Positions 23,616 through 30,199 of a DNA stretch of 33,842 bases are shown here, piece by piece. The first letter of the stretch is position 1. Each line of letters begins with the position of its first letter. The stretch comes from Brevundimonas diminuta ATCC 11568 (GTDB taxonomy: Bacteria; Pseudomonadota; Alphaproteobacteria; Caulobacterales; Caulobacteraceae), in the NCBI RefSeq assembly GCF_000204035.1, contig NZ_GL883084.1, forward strand, positions 156,229-190,070. Direction: 5' to 3'. A model generated the notes under the pieces. That model worked only from the letters and a program-made list of their open reading frames with translations. It ran no database searches and was not told the DNA's origin. A program made the position numbers and the translations under genes.

Positions 23616-24728
23616 TTAGAGGCGCGTGCTTTCTTCGACGAGCAAATAGTTCGTACTGCGCCCACCTCCGGCATCTCGCTCCAGTATTCCCCGCTGCACC
23701 AGATCGCTGATATCTCGCAGCGCCGTGTCCGACGACGTCTTCGCCAGCGCCGCCCATTTGGCGTTGGTGAGTTTGCCTTCAAAGCCGTCAAGGAGGCGGT
23801 TGAGCACCTTCCTCTGCCGTTCATTCAGCGACTGATCGGCCAAGGCTTCCCAGAAGCGGGCCTTGCGCATGACACCTGCCAGGATCGTCTCGGCGCCGTC
23901 GAAGGCGCGGTCGAGGCAGGCGATGAACCAGAGCAGCCAGGCGGTGATGTCCAGATCGCCTTTCTGGGTCGCTTCCAGCATTTCGTAGTAGGTCTTCCGC
24001 TCCGTGCGGATCTGGGCGGACATGCTGTAGAACCGCTGAGAGGTGCCTTCAGCGCGAGCTAGAGCGAGGTCCGCGATGGCACGGGCGATACGGCCGTTGC
24101 CGTCGTCGAAGGGGTGGTTGGTGACGAACCACAGGTGGCCGACACCGGCCTTAAGCACCGGGTCAGGCGTGACGGTCTCGAACCAATGCAGGAAGGCCGT
24201 CATTTCGGTGTCGAGGCGATCAGCGGTCGGGGCCTCATAATGGACGCGCTCGCGCCCAATCGGACCGGACACCACCTGCATCGGGTCCCCTTCTGGTGTC
24301 CGCCAAGCCCCGACGGTGATCCGGCTCATACCGCTGCGCCCCGTCGGGAACAGGGCGGCGTGCCAACCGAACAGGCGGTCGGCCGTGAGTGGCTGGGCGT
24401 AGTTCTGGGTGGCGTCGAGCATCATCTCGACGACGCCCTCGACATCCCGATCCGCAGGAACCAGACCAACAACGTCCATACCCAGGCGGCGGGCGATCGA
24501 GGAGCGGACCTGTTCGCGGTCGAGGACTTCGCCCTCGATCTCGCTGGATTTCAACACGTCCTCGGTCAGGGTGCGGAGGACGGCCTCCTCGCGAAGCGCA
24601 AAGCCCAAGGCCTCCATCCGCCCGATCAGCCGGCCTTGGCGATGGCGCACAGCGGCAAGCGGCTGGGCAAGGGCGCTGTCGTCCCAAGTCAGGTTTGGCC
24701 AACCGGCCCGCTCATGGATGTAGGTCAT
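23616..24728 (-). CDS. Fic family protein, class II AMP-transferase type
   Basis: A 370-residue Fic protein. Fic enzymes transfer AMP (or related groups) from nucleotide to a target protein hydroxyl. The core motif HPFDDGNGRIAR starts at residue 205 with catalytic His205. An N-terminal inhibitory helix with SSEIEG (61-66) fits the (S/T)xxxE(G/N) consensus, placing it in class II, where Glu65 blocks the active site. The C-terminal 100 residues, with LNERQRKVLNRLLDG, LTNAKWAALAKTSSDTALRD and LVQRGILERDAGGGRSTNYLL, form a winged helix, suggesting that the protein also binds DNA. Two inverted repeats lie immediately upstream. It starts at ATG 24728 behind AAGGTG; the gap to hamA is 155 bases. Confidence 0.93.
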   Translation of the reverse strand: MTYIHERAGWPNLTWDDSALAQPLAAVRHRQGRLIGRMEALGFALREEAVLRTLTEDVLKSSEIEGEVLDREQVRSSIARRLGMDVVGLVPADRDVEGVVEMMLDATQNYAQPLTADRLFGWHAALFPTGRSGMSRITVGAWRTPEGDPMQVVSGPIGRERVHYEAPTADRLDTEMTAFLHWFETVTPDPVLKAGVGHLWFVTNHPFDDGNGRIARAIADLALARAEGTSQRFYSMSAQIRTERKTYYEMLEATQKGDLDITAWLLWFIACLDRAFDGAETILAGVMRKARFWEALADQSLNERQRKVLNRLLDGFEGKLTNAKWAALAKTSSDTALRDISDLVQRGILERDAGGGRSTNYLLVEESTRL

Positions 24729-24730
24729 AT

Positions 24731-24829
24731 TTGCCGCACCTTATGCGGTGAATGTGGGCGCTATTCGCCGCAAGAGCAAGACTCAATCAGCGCGAAATTT
24801 GCGGTGAATATCGCAGACTTTCGCCGCAA
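24731..24829. promoter_or_regulatory. Repeated operator upstream of the Fic gene
   Basis: Two inverted repeats with one mismatch each: GCGGTGAAT (24745-24753) with ATTCGCCGC (24763-24771), and TTGCGGTGAA (24799-24808) with TTCGCCGCAA (24820-24829). A further half-site TTGCCGCA is at 24731-24738, next to the Fic start. The half-site consensus is TTGCGGTGAA or TTGCGGCGAA. They cover the expected promoter, so binding should repress fic, possibly through the winged helix of Fic itself. Confidence 0.65.
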
Positions 24830-24837
24830 GGCTCCGA

Positions 24838-25572
24838 TCAGGCCGCAAGGCGTGTGGCTTCGCAGCGCAGAACGATGGACACGCCTCTCTCAGCAAGCGG
24901 ACGACCGACAAGGTCTTTCAGCCGACCGAATGCGGTAGGACTGGAGCAGACGATGCGTTGGCCATCGGGCTCCCATCTGGCGCAATCCAAATAGCTCACC
25001 GTCGCAGCTTCCCCGATGACCTGAACGACCGCCTGCCGGATGTCGGCCTGCGCAAACGGGACAACCTGCGCCGGCGTACCGACCACGTCCCGCTGCTGGC
25101 TTTCGGCGGCGCGAAATCTTCTAATGGAGTCATAAGGGAATTGTCGGACGTCCATGTCCGGTTTTCGTGACTTGGGTGTCCGGTTTTTTGCCGGTTGAGT
25201 GGACGCGGGTGTCCGCTTTTCTCCCATTTGATCGGTCATGGATGTCCGCTTTTCAGATGCCTCTGCGGCATCGTCGGGTAGTGTGGCGCGGTAGATATTG
25301 GTTCGGCTACGGCCCTTGCGAACTTCGATTTGAAGATAAGCAGCGGTTTCGAGTTGTTTGAGCAGACGCCTCAGTTGCCTGTCGCTCAAGCCAAGGCTGG
25401 CGGCCATGCTGTCCTGGCCCCTCCAGGCACCCCCTACGCAGGGGTTCAGGTCGTGCACGAGTAGGCTGACGACAGATTTGGCGGACCGTGAGACGGCGGG
25501 GTCTCGCATGATCCGTTTATGCCAAGCGAGTTTTTCTGCGCAGAAGTTTTCAGGATCGAGACGGCGGCTCAT
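24838..25572 (-). CDS. Replication-initiator-like winged-helix protein
   Basis: A 244-residue protein starting at ATG 25572 behind GGAGG. Residues about 30-95 form a helix-turn-helix or winged helix: SVVSLLVHDL, then GQDSMAASLGLSDRQLRRLL and LETAAYLQIEVRKGRSRTN. The middle (about 105-135) is low in complexity, with KRTSMTDQMGEKRTPAS and KNRTP, and is explained by DNA repeats in the gene. The C-terminal domain (about 160-244) has IRQAVVQVIGEAATVSYLDC and ERGVSIVLRCEA. The layout matches helix-turn-helix proteins of alphaproteobacterial plasmids and islands thought to act in replication. Function is inferred; it could also be a transcription regulator. Confidence 0.7.
   Translation of the reverse strand: MSRRLDPENFCAEKLAWHKRIMRDPAVSRSAKSVVSLLVHDLNPCVGGAWRGQDSMAASLGLSDRQLRRLLKQLETAAYLQIEVRKGRSRTNIYRATLPDDAAEASEKRTSMTDQMGEKRTPASTQPAKNRTPKSRKPDMDVRQFPYDSIRRFRAAESQQRDVVGTPAQVVPFAQADIRQAVVQVIGEAATVSYLDCARWEPDGQRIVCSSPTAFGRLKDLVGRPLAERGVSIVLRCEATRLAA
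25154..25254 (-). repeat. Four iteron-like direct repeats inside the rep-like gene
   Basis: Thirteen-base copies at 25242-25254, 25209-25221, 25176-25188 and 25154-25166 read on the minus strand as GAAAAGCGGACAT, GAAAAGCGGACAC, AAAAACCGGACAC and GAAAACCGGACAT. Starts are 33, 33 and 22 bases apart, all multiples of 11. The first three lie in the same codon phase (EKRTS, EKRTP, KNRTP), the fourth is shifted by one base, so the conservation is at DNA level. Confidence 0.75.
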
Positions 25573-25807
25573 GGTCGAGCCTCCGGCGTTGCAGCCGAGT
25601 CTGGCAGTGGGTAGGATGCCTGCGGCCTTGAGTGTTGTGCCCAGCCTATTCGAACCCCGCCGAGCGCTGCAACGCTGGCGGGGTTTTTCGTGGCCAAAAC
25701 GTCTCCCGCCAGGTTAGCCAAACGGGGAAAATCCCAAAGAATTTCAATATGGGGGCTACACCCCGTTAGACACATCAAGGTTTTGGATTTACGAGGAAAG
25801 CGGATTT
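25573..25807. other. Leader region of the rep-like gene, no protein-coding gene
   Basis: No convincing gene is seen; an open frame that crosses the attachment site is not supported. The region contains a hairpin with a T-run on the plus strand (25654-25688), a short stem GGGG-CTACA-CCCC near 25751-25764, the GTTAGACA sequence at 25765-25772 shared with the left end, and then the right attachment site. The promoter of the rep-like gene should be here, but I cannot point to a clear one. Confidence 0.6.
25654..25688 (+). terminator. Rho-independent terminator facing plus strand
   Basis: ACCCCGCC (25654-25661) pairs with GGCGGGGT (25677-25684), extended inside by AGCG with CGCT, and is followed by TTTTT. 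No plus-strand protein gene ends here, so it may terminate a short antisense RNA or insulate the rep-like gene from readthrough. Confidence 0.6.
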
Positions 25808-25824
25808 CCTCTCTGTCCGCCACC
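25808..25824. repeat. Right attachment repeat (attR core)
   Basis: Same CCTCTCTGTCCGCCACC as the tRNA end at 6232-6248. It is followed by ACGGCTTTTTCTGC, whose T-run looks like the original terminator region of the tRNA gene displaced by the insertion. Confidence 0.9.
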
Positions 25825-26248
25825 ACGGCTTTTTCTGCTATACTTTAATCTTGTGTTACTGGATTTTGCTCAACGCCCTGCGCGCGGGGATAGAAACAAG
25901 TCTCTATTTCGTGCTCGAGGATAGCAGGGTCGGCCAGAGCCCGACGCTCTTCAGCTCGCGATGGCGTTCGGCGCCTTTTACCTTCTAGCGCCCGGGATAG
26001 ACATGATCGCGCGGACTGGGCATTCAGCTTCCGCTAAACGTCTCGTCATGGCTTTTCACCGCCGCGTCGCGCGAGCTGACAGTTCTGATCGCCCGGTGAG
26101 GAGCTCCCGCCGTGAGCCCCCACCAAGCAGAGACAAAGTAAACAATGGTTCATTATAGTAATTAAGCGCGCACTAAGCCTGTCTGATCGGCAGGCGTTAA
26201 GGGCGCCCCCTTTATGGTCTCGTGGCAATCAGGAGCCATGAGGACGCC
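25825..26248. other. Chromosomal intergenic region beyond the island
   Basis: About 424 bases without a supported gene. The first part is AT-rich and carries the T-run that probably ended the tRNA-Ser transcript before insertion. A TATAGT box at about 26154-26159 may belong to the promoter of the next gene, but I cannot find a good -35. A small inverted repeat GCCTG/CAGGC lies near 26176-26194. An open frame at 25961-26158 has no ribosome-binding site and no family resemblance. Confidence 0.5.
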
Positions 26249-26683
26249 ATGACCAAGTTGATGCGGCTGCGCCGCTGTGCGCTTCTTGTCGCCGTCGCCG
26301 CCGGCGTGACGGCCTTCGCTTCGCCGCAGATCGCTGCGGCGGGCCCCAGGGCGGGCGGTTCCTACCAACTGCGCGCGGTCGTACCCGTCGCCTGCTGGGT
26401 GCGGCCCGACACGACCGTCGTTGCGGAGACCGGCCGGACAGGGTCCGTTATCGAGGCCTGCAACAGCCCTGGAGGCTTCACCGTCTCCGCCGCCTATCGT
26501 CCGCTCAAGGCCACAGAGACCGCCCGCATGACCTATGGCGAGCGATCGCTGAACCTGACGAAGACCGGCAATTTGGAACTGCGTCGCTCCAATATGGCGG
26601 CCATCCGCACCATCGCCTACCGCTTCGACGAGGTGCAGCTGGACGAACCTCTGGTCCTGGCCCTGACGATTCAGCCGATATAG
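26249..26683 (+). CDS. Exported pilin-like small protein
   Basis: A 144-residue protein with a signal peptide (basic TKLMRLRRC, hydrophobic LLVAVAAGVTAFA, cleavage near IAAA-GP). The start is ATG 26249 behind AGGACGCC. The mature part contains VVPVACWVRPDTTV, IEACNSPGGFTVSAAYRPL and a strand-rich tail ending LVLALTIQPI. Two cysteines (in ACW and EACN) and the NSPGGFTV segment resemble small accessory subunits encoded with chaperone-usher pili. It is separated from the pilus operon by a regulator and a divergent gene, and a strong terminator follows at once, so it is monocistronic. The pilin link is inference. Confidence 0.7.
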   Translation: MTKLMRLRRCALLVAVAAGVTAFASPQIAAAGPRAGGSYQLRAVVPVACWVRPDTTVVAETGRTGSVIEACNSPGGFTVSAAYRPLKATETARMTYGERSLNLTKTGNLELRRSNMAAIRTIAYRFDEVQLDEPLVLALTIQPI

Positions 26684-26706
26684 GCGAAGTTTTTCGGTTC
26701 AGACGC

Positions 26707-26746
26707 GACAAAGCCCCCCGCCGAAGCCTCGGCGGGGGGCTTTGTC
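26707..26746 (+). terminator. Strong intrinsic terminator after the pilin-like gene
   Basis: An 18-base perfect stem, GACAAAGCCCCCCGCCGA (26707-26724) with its complement at 26729-26746, and a loop of AGCC. The T content after the GC core is TTTGTC, modest but adequate. Confidence 0.85.
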
Positions 26747-26913
26747 ATTCTGCGCGCCGCGCCTCATCGACGCGCATCACAGGCCGCCGATCAAGTTTCA
26801 AACTTTACAGTTAACGCCCTCGATTTTACATAATGGCGCTGTTCGTTGATCGCGATAATATCAACGAGCGAGACGGGGCTACGGCCCTGGATTGTCGACG
26901 GGGAGGGAACGGG

Positions 26914-27522
26914 GTGGGCCTGCAGGGACCGGCGGAGGCGTGTCGATTCGACATTGAAGCGATCAATGAGGCCGCCTGCTCAGAAGCCTGGAGCAAGAGC
27001 TGCAGCCGTGCGGCCATGATCATCACGCCCAGCCTGCACCTTCTGTGGAGCAATGAAGAAGGGCGCCGGCTTCTCACCATCGACCGCGATCTTGGTGAAG
27101 TCGGGGGCCGACTGAGCTTCGCCCAGCGCACAGGCGTGTTCGCCTTCGCCGCCTTTCTTGAGAACCTGGGCGACGAGCCTCGAGCCTGGGTTCTGGCTCG
27201 ACGCGACGGCGGTGGAGACTGCCTGATCATCCGGGCGGTGCGGATCGCGCTGGGCGAAGCCCAAGCCGTCATCCTGGCCTTCAGCGACACCGCGGGATCG
27301 CGCCGCCTGTGGGCCGACTTCGGTCCCGCGCTCGACCTCACCTCGGCGGAAACCACTCTGCTGAAGCGGCTGGTCGACGGCGCTACGGTCACAGAAGCCG
27401 CGCAAGACCTCGGCGTGAGCCTGGAAACCGCCCGCACGCACGTCAAACGCGCCTACGCCAAGCTGGGCGTCAGCAGCCGCGAAGAGATGTTCGCCAAGAT
27501 ATCGCCCTTCCGGCTGTCCTGA
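26914..27522 (+). CDS. LuxR-family transcriptional regulator
   Basis: A 202-residue regulator with a C-terminal LuxR-type helix-turn-helix at residues about 141-198: LTSAETTLLKRLVDGATVTEAA, QDLGVSLETARTHVKRAYAKLGV and SSREEMFAKI. These match the standard GerE pattern (E..vl..la.G.t..eIA..L..s..TV..H...i..Klgv..R). The N-terminal domain, about 120 residues, has no recognised sensor motif. GTG 26914 is seven bases after GGGAGGG and is preferred; an ATG at 26833 in frame has no ribosome-binding site. It lies between a pilin-like gene and the pilus operon and may control them. Confidence 0.85.
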   Translation: MGLQGPAEACRFDIEAINEAACSEAWSKSCSRAAMIITPSLHLLWSNEEGRRLLTIDRDLGEVGGRLSFAQRTGVFAFAAFLENLGDEPRAWVLARRDGGGDCLIIRAVRIALGEAQAVILAFSDTAGSRRLWADFGPALDLTSAETTLLKRLVDGATVTEAAQDLGVSLETARTHVKRAYAKLGVSSREEMFAKISPFRLS

Positions 27523-27540
27523 CCCGCCTGCGGCTGACGA

Positions 27541-28401
27541 TCAGGCGGCGGGACACTGCGGCGCCGGATCACGCCGGATGCGCACCACCTCATCCGACCG
27601 CTGCTCGCCCGCACGCATCGCGGTCGTGCGGCTGACCTCGGACACCCAGCCGTCCGCTATATGGAGGGTGGCGCGGGTATCGCGCTTCATGCTGTTCGCG
27701 GTCCCGGTCGAGCCAGGCGTTTCGGCGCTGAACGAGCGCGTGAGCAGAAGGCCGCATCCGTCGGCGGTGCGCGAAGCCGATTGCACGCCGGATCGCGCCA
27801 CCTGGTCCGTATTCTGAAGCGGCTGCTCGACACGGCCTTCCGGCAGAGGCTGTCGGGGCTGCATTTCCGCCAGCAAGGCGACATCGCTCAGCAGCAGGGA
27901 CAGCAGATCCTCCGGCGGCAAGCGGTCCAGCCCCGCCGCCAGGACATCCCCCTGCTCCTGTTGCAGGCCCAGTTCGCTCAGACGCGTGCGGTACGCCTCC
28001 CGCACGGCGGGCCAGTCCGCAAAAGCCACGGGGCGTCCAGAGGCGTCAGCGACGACGACCACATCCACGCCGACCCAGGCCTGAAGAAGCCGCTCCAGAC
28101 CGGGATCGCGGCTGTCCGTCAAGGAGGCTTCCAGCAACCGAAACCGGAGGGTCATCCGTTCCGTCGAGGCCGCCAGGGTCTCCAGCTCGAACTTCTGGCG
28201 GTTGACCTGACGCGCCTCGCCGCCTTCGGCGTAGGACATCAGCTCGGTCTCGCTGACGAACACGCGCAGATCGCCGACGGCGTCGGGCCGACGCTGAACC
28301 TCAAGGGCCGAGATCGGGGCGTCGGCAGGCCCGGCGGCGGCCGGCGGATCCTGAGGGACGGCCAGCGCCAGGACGTAAACGGCCGCGAAAAGCATCTTCA
28401 T
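27541..28401 (-). CDS. Exported protein of unknown function
   Basis: A 286-residue protein with a signal peptide (MKMLFAAVYVLALAVP). The start ATG 28401 is behind GGGGGAG, favouring it over an upstream in-frame ATG at 28455. The mature domain starts with QRRPDAVGDLRVFVSETELMSY and contains FELETLAASTERMTLRFRLLEA, VDVVVVADASGRPVAFADW and a C-terminal region with LHIADGWVSEVSRTT and paired cysteines (GCGLLL and QCPAA). I do not recognise the family. It is transcribed away from the pilus operon, with a shared upstream region containing two palindromes. It ends 18 bases from the regulator gene. Confidence 0.7.
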   Translation of the reverse strand: MKMLFAAVYVLALAVPQDPPAAAGPADAPISALEVQRRPDAVGDLRVFVSETELMSYAEGGEARQVNRQKFELETLAASTERMTLRFRLLEASLTDSRDPGLERLLQAWVGVDVVVVADASGRPVAFADWPAVREAYRTRLSELGLQQEQGDVLAAGLDRLPPEDLLSLLLSDVALLAEMQPRQPLPEGRVEQPLQNTDQVARSGVQSASRTADGCGLLLTRSFSAETPGSTGTANSMKRDTRATLHIADGWVSEVSRTTAMRAGEQRSDEVVRIRRDPAPQCPAA

Positions 28402-28461
28402 ATCAGGCTCCCCCAACGACCTCGACACGAGGCGGGGTCGCTCCAATTCGCTCACGCGGCG

Positions 28462-28486
28462 AATTTCATCGAATAATCATGAAATT
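28462..28486. promoter_or_regulatory. Perfect inverted repeat in divergent promoter region
   Basis: AATTTCAT (28462-28469) and ATGAAATT (28479-28486) are exact inverse copies, with a nine-base spacer. It lies upstream of the divergent exported-protein gene and pilus operon; a dimeric regulator could bind here. Confidence 0.5.
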
Positions 28487-28510
28487 AACCATTCTTTCTT
28501 TTGGCGCGTA

Positions 28511-28522
28511 CCCCAAATGGGG
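28511..28522. promoter_or_regulatory. Palindrome CCCCAAATGGGG
   Basis: A 12-base inverted repeat, CCCCA-AA-TGGGG, 72 bases before the minor pilus subunit start. It sits where an activator or repressor site for the operon could be. Confidence 0.4.
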
Positions 28523-28593
28523 GACGATTAACAAAAGCCTAACGTGCTCCTTAGCCCTCGAACGAGGGGGCGGCGACATACGCCGGGGAGCAG

Positions 28594-29139
28594 ATGCGAA
28601 CAGCCTGTTTGCTTGCAGCCGCAATGCTGGTCGCAGCGGGAACGGCGGCCGAGGCCGCCGACGCCGGGCGCAAGTCCCTGGTGCTGGAAGCCGTGGGCCG
28701 GATCTCGCCGCGGTGCGACATCGGGGCCTTGGGCGGCGTCGACTTCGGCGACCTGCGGCGCAGCGGACTAGCCGTCGAGACGCGCTTCGGCCTGAGCTGC
28801 AACGTCCCCTTCGACATCAATCTGCGCTCCGCCAACGGCGGATTGGCGCATGAAACCCTGCCGCGCGGGCAAGGCCCGTACAGCGGCCTGGCGGCCTATC
28901 GCCTGGCCATCAACGTGCCGCTGGAAAGCGGAAACCCGGGCCGCGGCGGACGCGGCGGCGCGGCGACCGGCGACTTCACCAGCCGGCAGCTGCAGGCGGG
29001 ACAGGTGATCTCGAGCCGAGGCGGCGTCGCCTTCGACGGCGGCCGCCTGAACATCGAGATGATGGAGCCCGAAGGCGCCGGCCTGCTGGCCGGACGCTAC
29101 TGGGAAACCGTGGAGATCAGCCTCGTGCCGAGGCTGTAG
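28594..29139 (+). CDS. Chaperone-usher pilus subunit (minor pilin-like)
   Basis: A 181-residue exported protein starting at ATG 28594. The signal peptide is residues 1-21 (LLAAAMLVAAGTAAEA). The mature domain has paired cysteines in SPRCDIG and FGLSCNV spaced as in pilins of the spore-coat-U/chaperone-usher type, plus NLRSANGGLAHETLP and YRLAINVPLE typical of Ig-like subunits, and ends with a C-terminal strand VEISLVPRL that should bind the chaperone. A glycine-rich loop (GRGGRGGAATG) is unusual. It opens the pilus operon; the major subunit follows 156 bases later. Confidence 0.82.
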   Translation: MRTACLLAAAMLVAAGTAAEAADAGRKSLVLEAVGRISPRCDIGALGGVDFGDLRRSGLAVETRFGLSCNVPFDINLRSANGGLAHETLPRGQGPYSGLAAYRLAINVPLESGNPGRGGRGGAATGDFTSRQLQAGQVISSRGGVAFDGGRLNIEMMEPEGAGLLAGRYWETVEISLVPRL

Positions 29140-29295
29140 AGACCGGCGATGAACGCGAAGCACATCGAGCGTCGAGTGGATGCCTGGCGCCCCCGTGGGG
29201 CAGCTGAGCGGACTGTGCGGAAGCTCGGCGTGTGCGGCGCGGCCAAAGCGGGTGTGACTGGCGCAATCCTGCGCACTTCTTGGAGGAAGACTGAA

Positions 29296-30057
29296 ATGAA
29301 AGCCTATCAACTGATCGCCGGCGTCGCTGCGCTGGCCCTCTCCGCGACCGCCGCTTCGGCCGGCAGCTTCAGCCAGAGCGCGGCTCACCTGCCGATCATC
29401 GGCAGCATCAGCGGCTCGGGCCAGGGCTCGGCCCTCGTCGGCCAAGGCGCCAACGCCGTGTCGACCTTCTTCGGCGGCGAGGAAGTCGCGTCGTGGATCT
29501 CGGCCTCGGGCAGCGTCGCCAACAACATCGGCACCGCCGGCAACGCCCAAGCCAGCTTCACCCTGCGCGGCGAAGTCTCGCAGGACTGCTCCTTCTACTC
29601 GGGCAACATCAACACCGTTCTGAACTTCGGCCAGATCGGCATCAACACCCTGGACAACGGCGGCGTTGACGACGCCTTCGACATGGTCAGCGCGGCCAAC
29701 GCCTCGATCGAGACCAACACCGCGGGCTGCAACACCCGCAACGAAGTGCGCATCACCAAGACCAACGGCGTCGCCGGCATGAAGTCGAACTACGCCGGCG
29801 CCTTCGACGGCGCCCAGTTCCAGGCCAACCTGCCGTACAAGGTGGATGCGACCTGGACCGGCGTTCCCGCCGGCGCCGGTTCGGCGACCGCCTCGACGCA
29901 AACGCTGACGGTCGACACCACCGAAGCCGGCGACCTGAAGGTCCAAGGCGCCTGGAAGTCGCACTTCAACGTCAACATCAACGTGCCGGTCCCGAGCAAG
30001 TCGCTGGTCTCGGGCACCTATCAGGACACCCTGACGATCGAACTGGCCGCCATCTAA
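29296..30057 (+). CDS. Chaperone-usher major pilus subunit
   Basis: A 253-residue exported protein, ATG 29296, behind GGAGGA. The signal peptide is MKAYQLIAGVAALALSATA with cleavage after SASA-like ASA. The mature protein is rich in Ser, Thr, Asn and Gly, as for a fibrous major subunit, with a pilin-like core: ASFTLRGEVSQDCSFY, LNFGQIGINT, a second cysteine in NTAGCNTRN, then VRITKTNGVAG and an end strand YQDTLTIELAAI. Larger than the neighbouring minor subunit. A very strong hairpin sits after the stop, before the chaperone gene, consistent with high expression of this gene. Confidence 0.85.
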   Translation: MKAYQLIAGVAALALSATAASAGSFSQSAAHLPIIGSISGSGQGSALVGQGANAVSTFFGGEEVASWISASGSVANNIGTAGNAQASFTLRGEVSQDCSFYSGNINTVLNFGQIGINTLDNGGVDDAFDMVSAANASIETNTAGCNTRNEVRITKTNGVAGMKSNYAGAFDGAQFQANLPYKVDATWTGVPAGAGSATASTQTLTVDTTEAGDLKVQGAWKSHFNVNINVPVPSKSLVSGTYQDTLTIELAAI

Positions 30058-30078
30058 AACGGCCCGGCAAGATGCGAA

Positions 30079-30109
30079 GAAGCCCGCCCGGCCCTGTCGG
30101 GCGGGCTTC
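30079..30109 (+). terminator. Strong hairpin after the major pilus subunit
   Basis: GAAGCCCGCCCG (30079-30090) and CGGGCGGGCTTC (30098-30109) form a perfect 12-base stem with a seven-base loop, without a T-run after it. It may act as a partial terminator or a 3' stabiliser so that the major subunit mRNA exceeds that of chaperone and usher. Confidence 0.65.
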
Positions 30110-30199
30110 AAGCATCAGCAGGGCGTCATTTGCGTATCAGCGGCACGAATCCTGCATGACGTCGGTACACGAGTCTGCAGACCGAGGGGGAAGGTGAAT

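Larger units (their letters stand above)
6232..25824. mobile_element. Integrative mobilizable element inserted at tRNA-Ser
   Basis: The island is bounded by the 17-bp exact repeat CCTCTCTGTCCGCCACC at 6232-6248 (tRNA 3' end) and 25808-25824; with mismatches the similarity extends a few bases outward. It has the parts of a mobilizable island: tyrosine integrase next to the tRNA, AlpA-like small DNA-binding protein, oriT-like region, TraJ/MobC-like protein, MOBP relaxase, and a rep-like gene with iterons at the other end. No type IV secretion or coupling protein genes are present, so it can only move with a helper. The cargo is a restriction-like operon, a Hachiman-like pair and a Fic gene. Base composition is less GC-rich than the flanks. 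Confidence 0.9.

Noticed and set aside
25154-25254. CRISPR array
   Set aside because: The 13-base repeats have spacings of 22 and 33 bases, lie in a coding sequence and have no cas genes; iterons explain them better.
25569-25826. Open frame on the minus strand across the right attachment site (85 codons)
   Set aside because: It spans the attR core and the terminator-like hairpin, has no ribosome-binding site and no family resemblance; it exists only through the insertion junction.
25961-26158. Open frame of 65 codons on the plus strand
   Set aside because: No ribosome-binding site, arginine/serine-rich low-information product and no neighbour context; treated as intergenic.
28768-30111. Long minus-strand open frame of 447 codons
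   Set aside because: Antisense to both pilus subunits and spanning their gap; no motifs.
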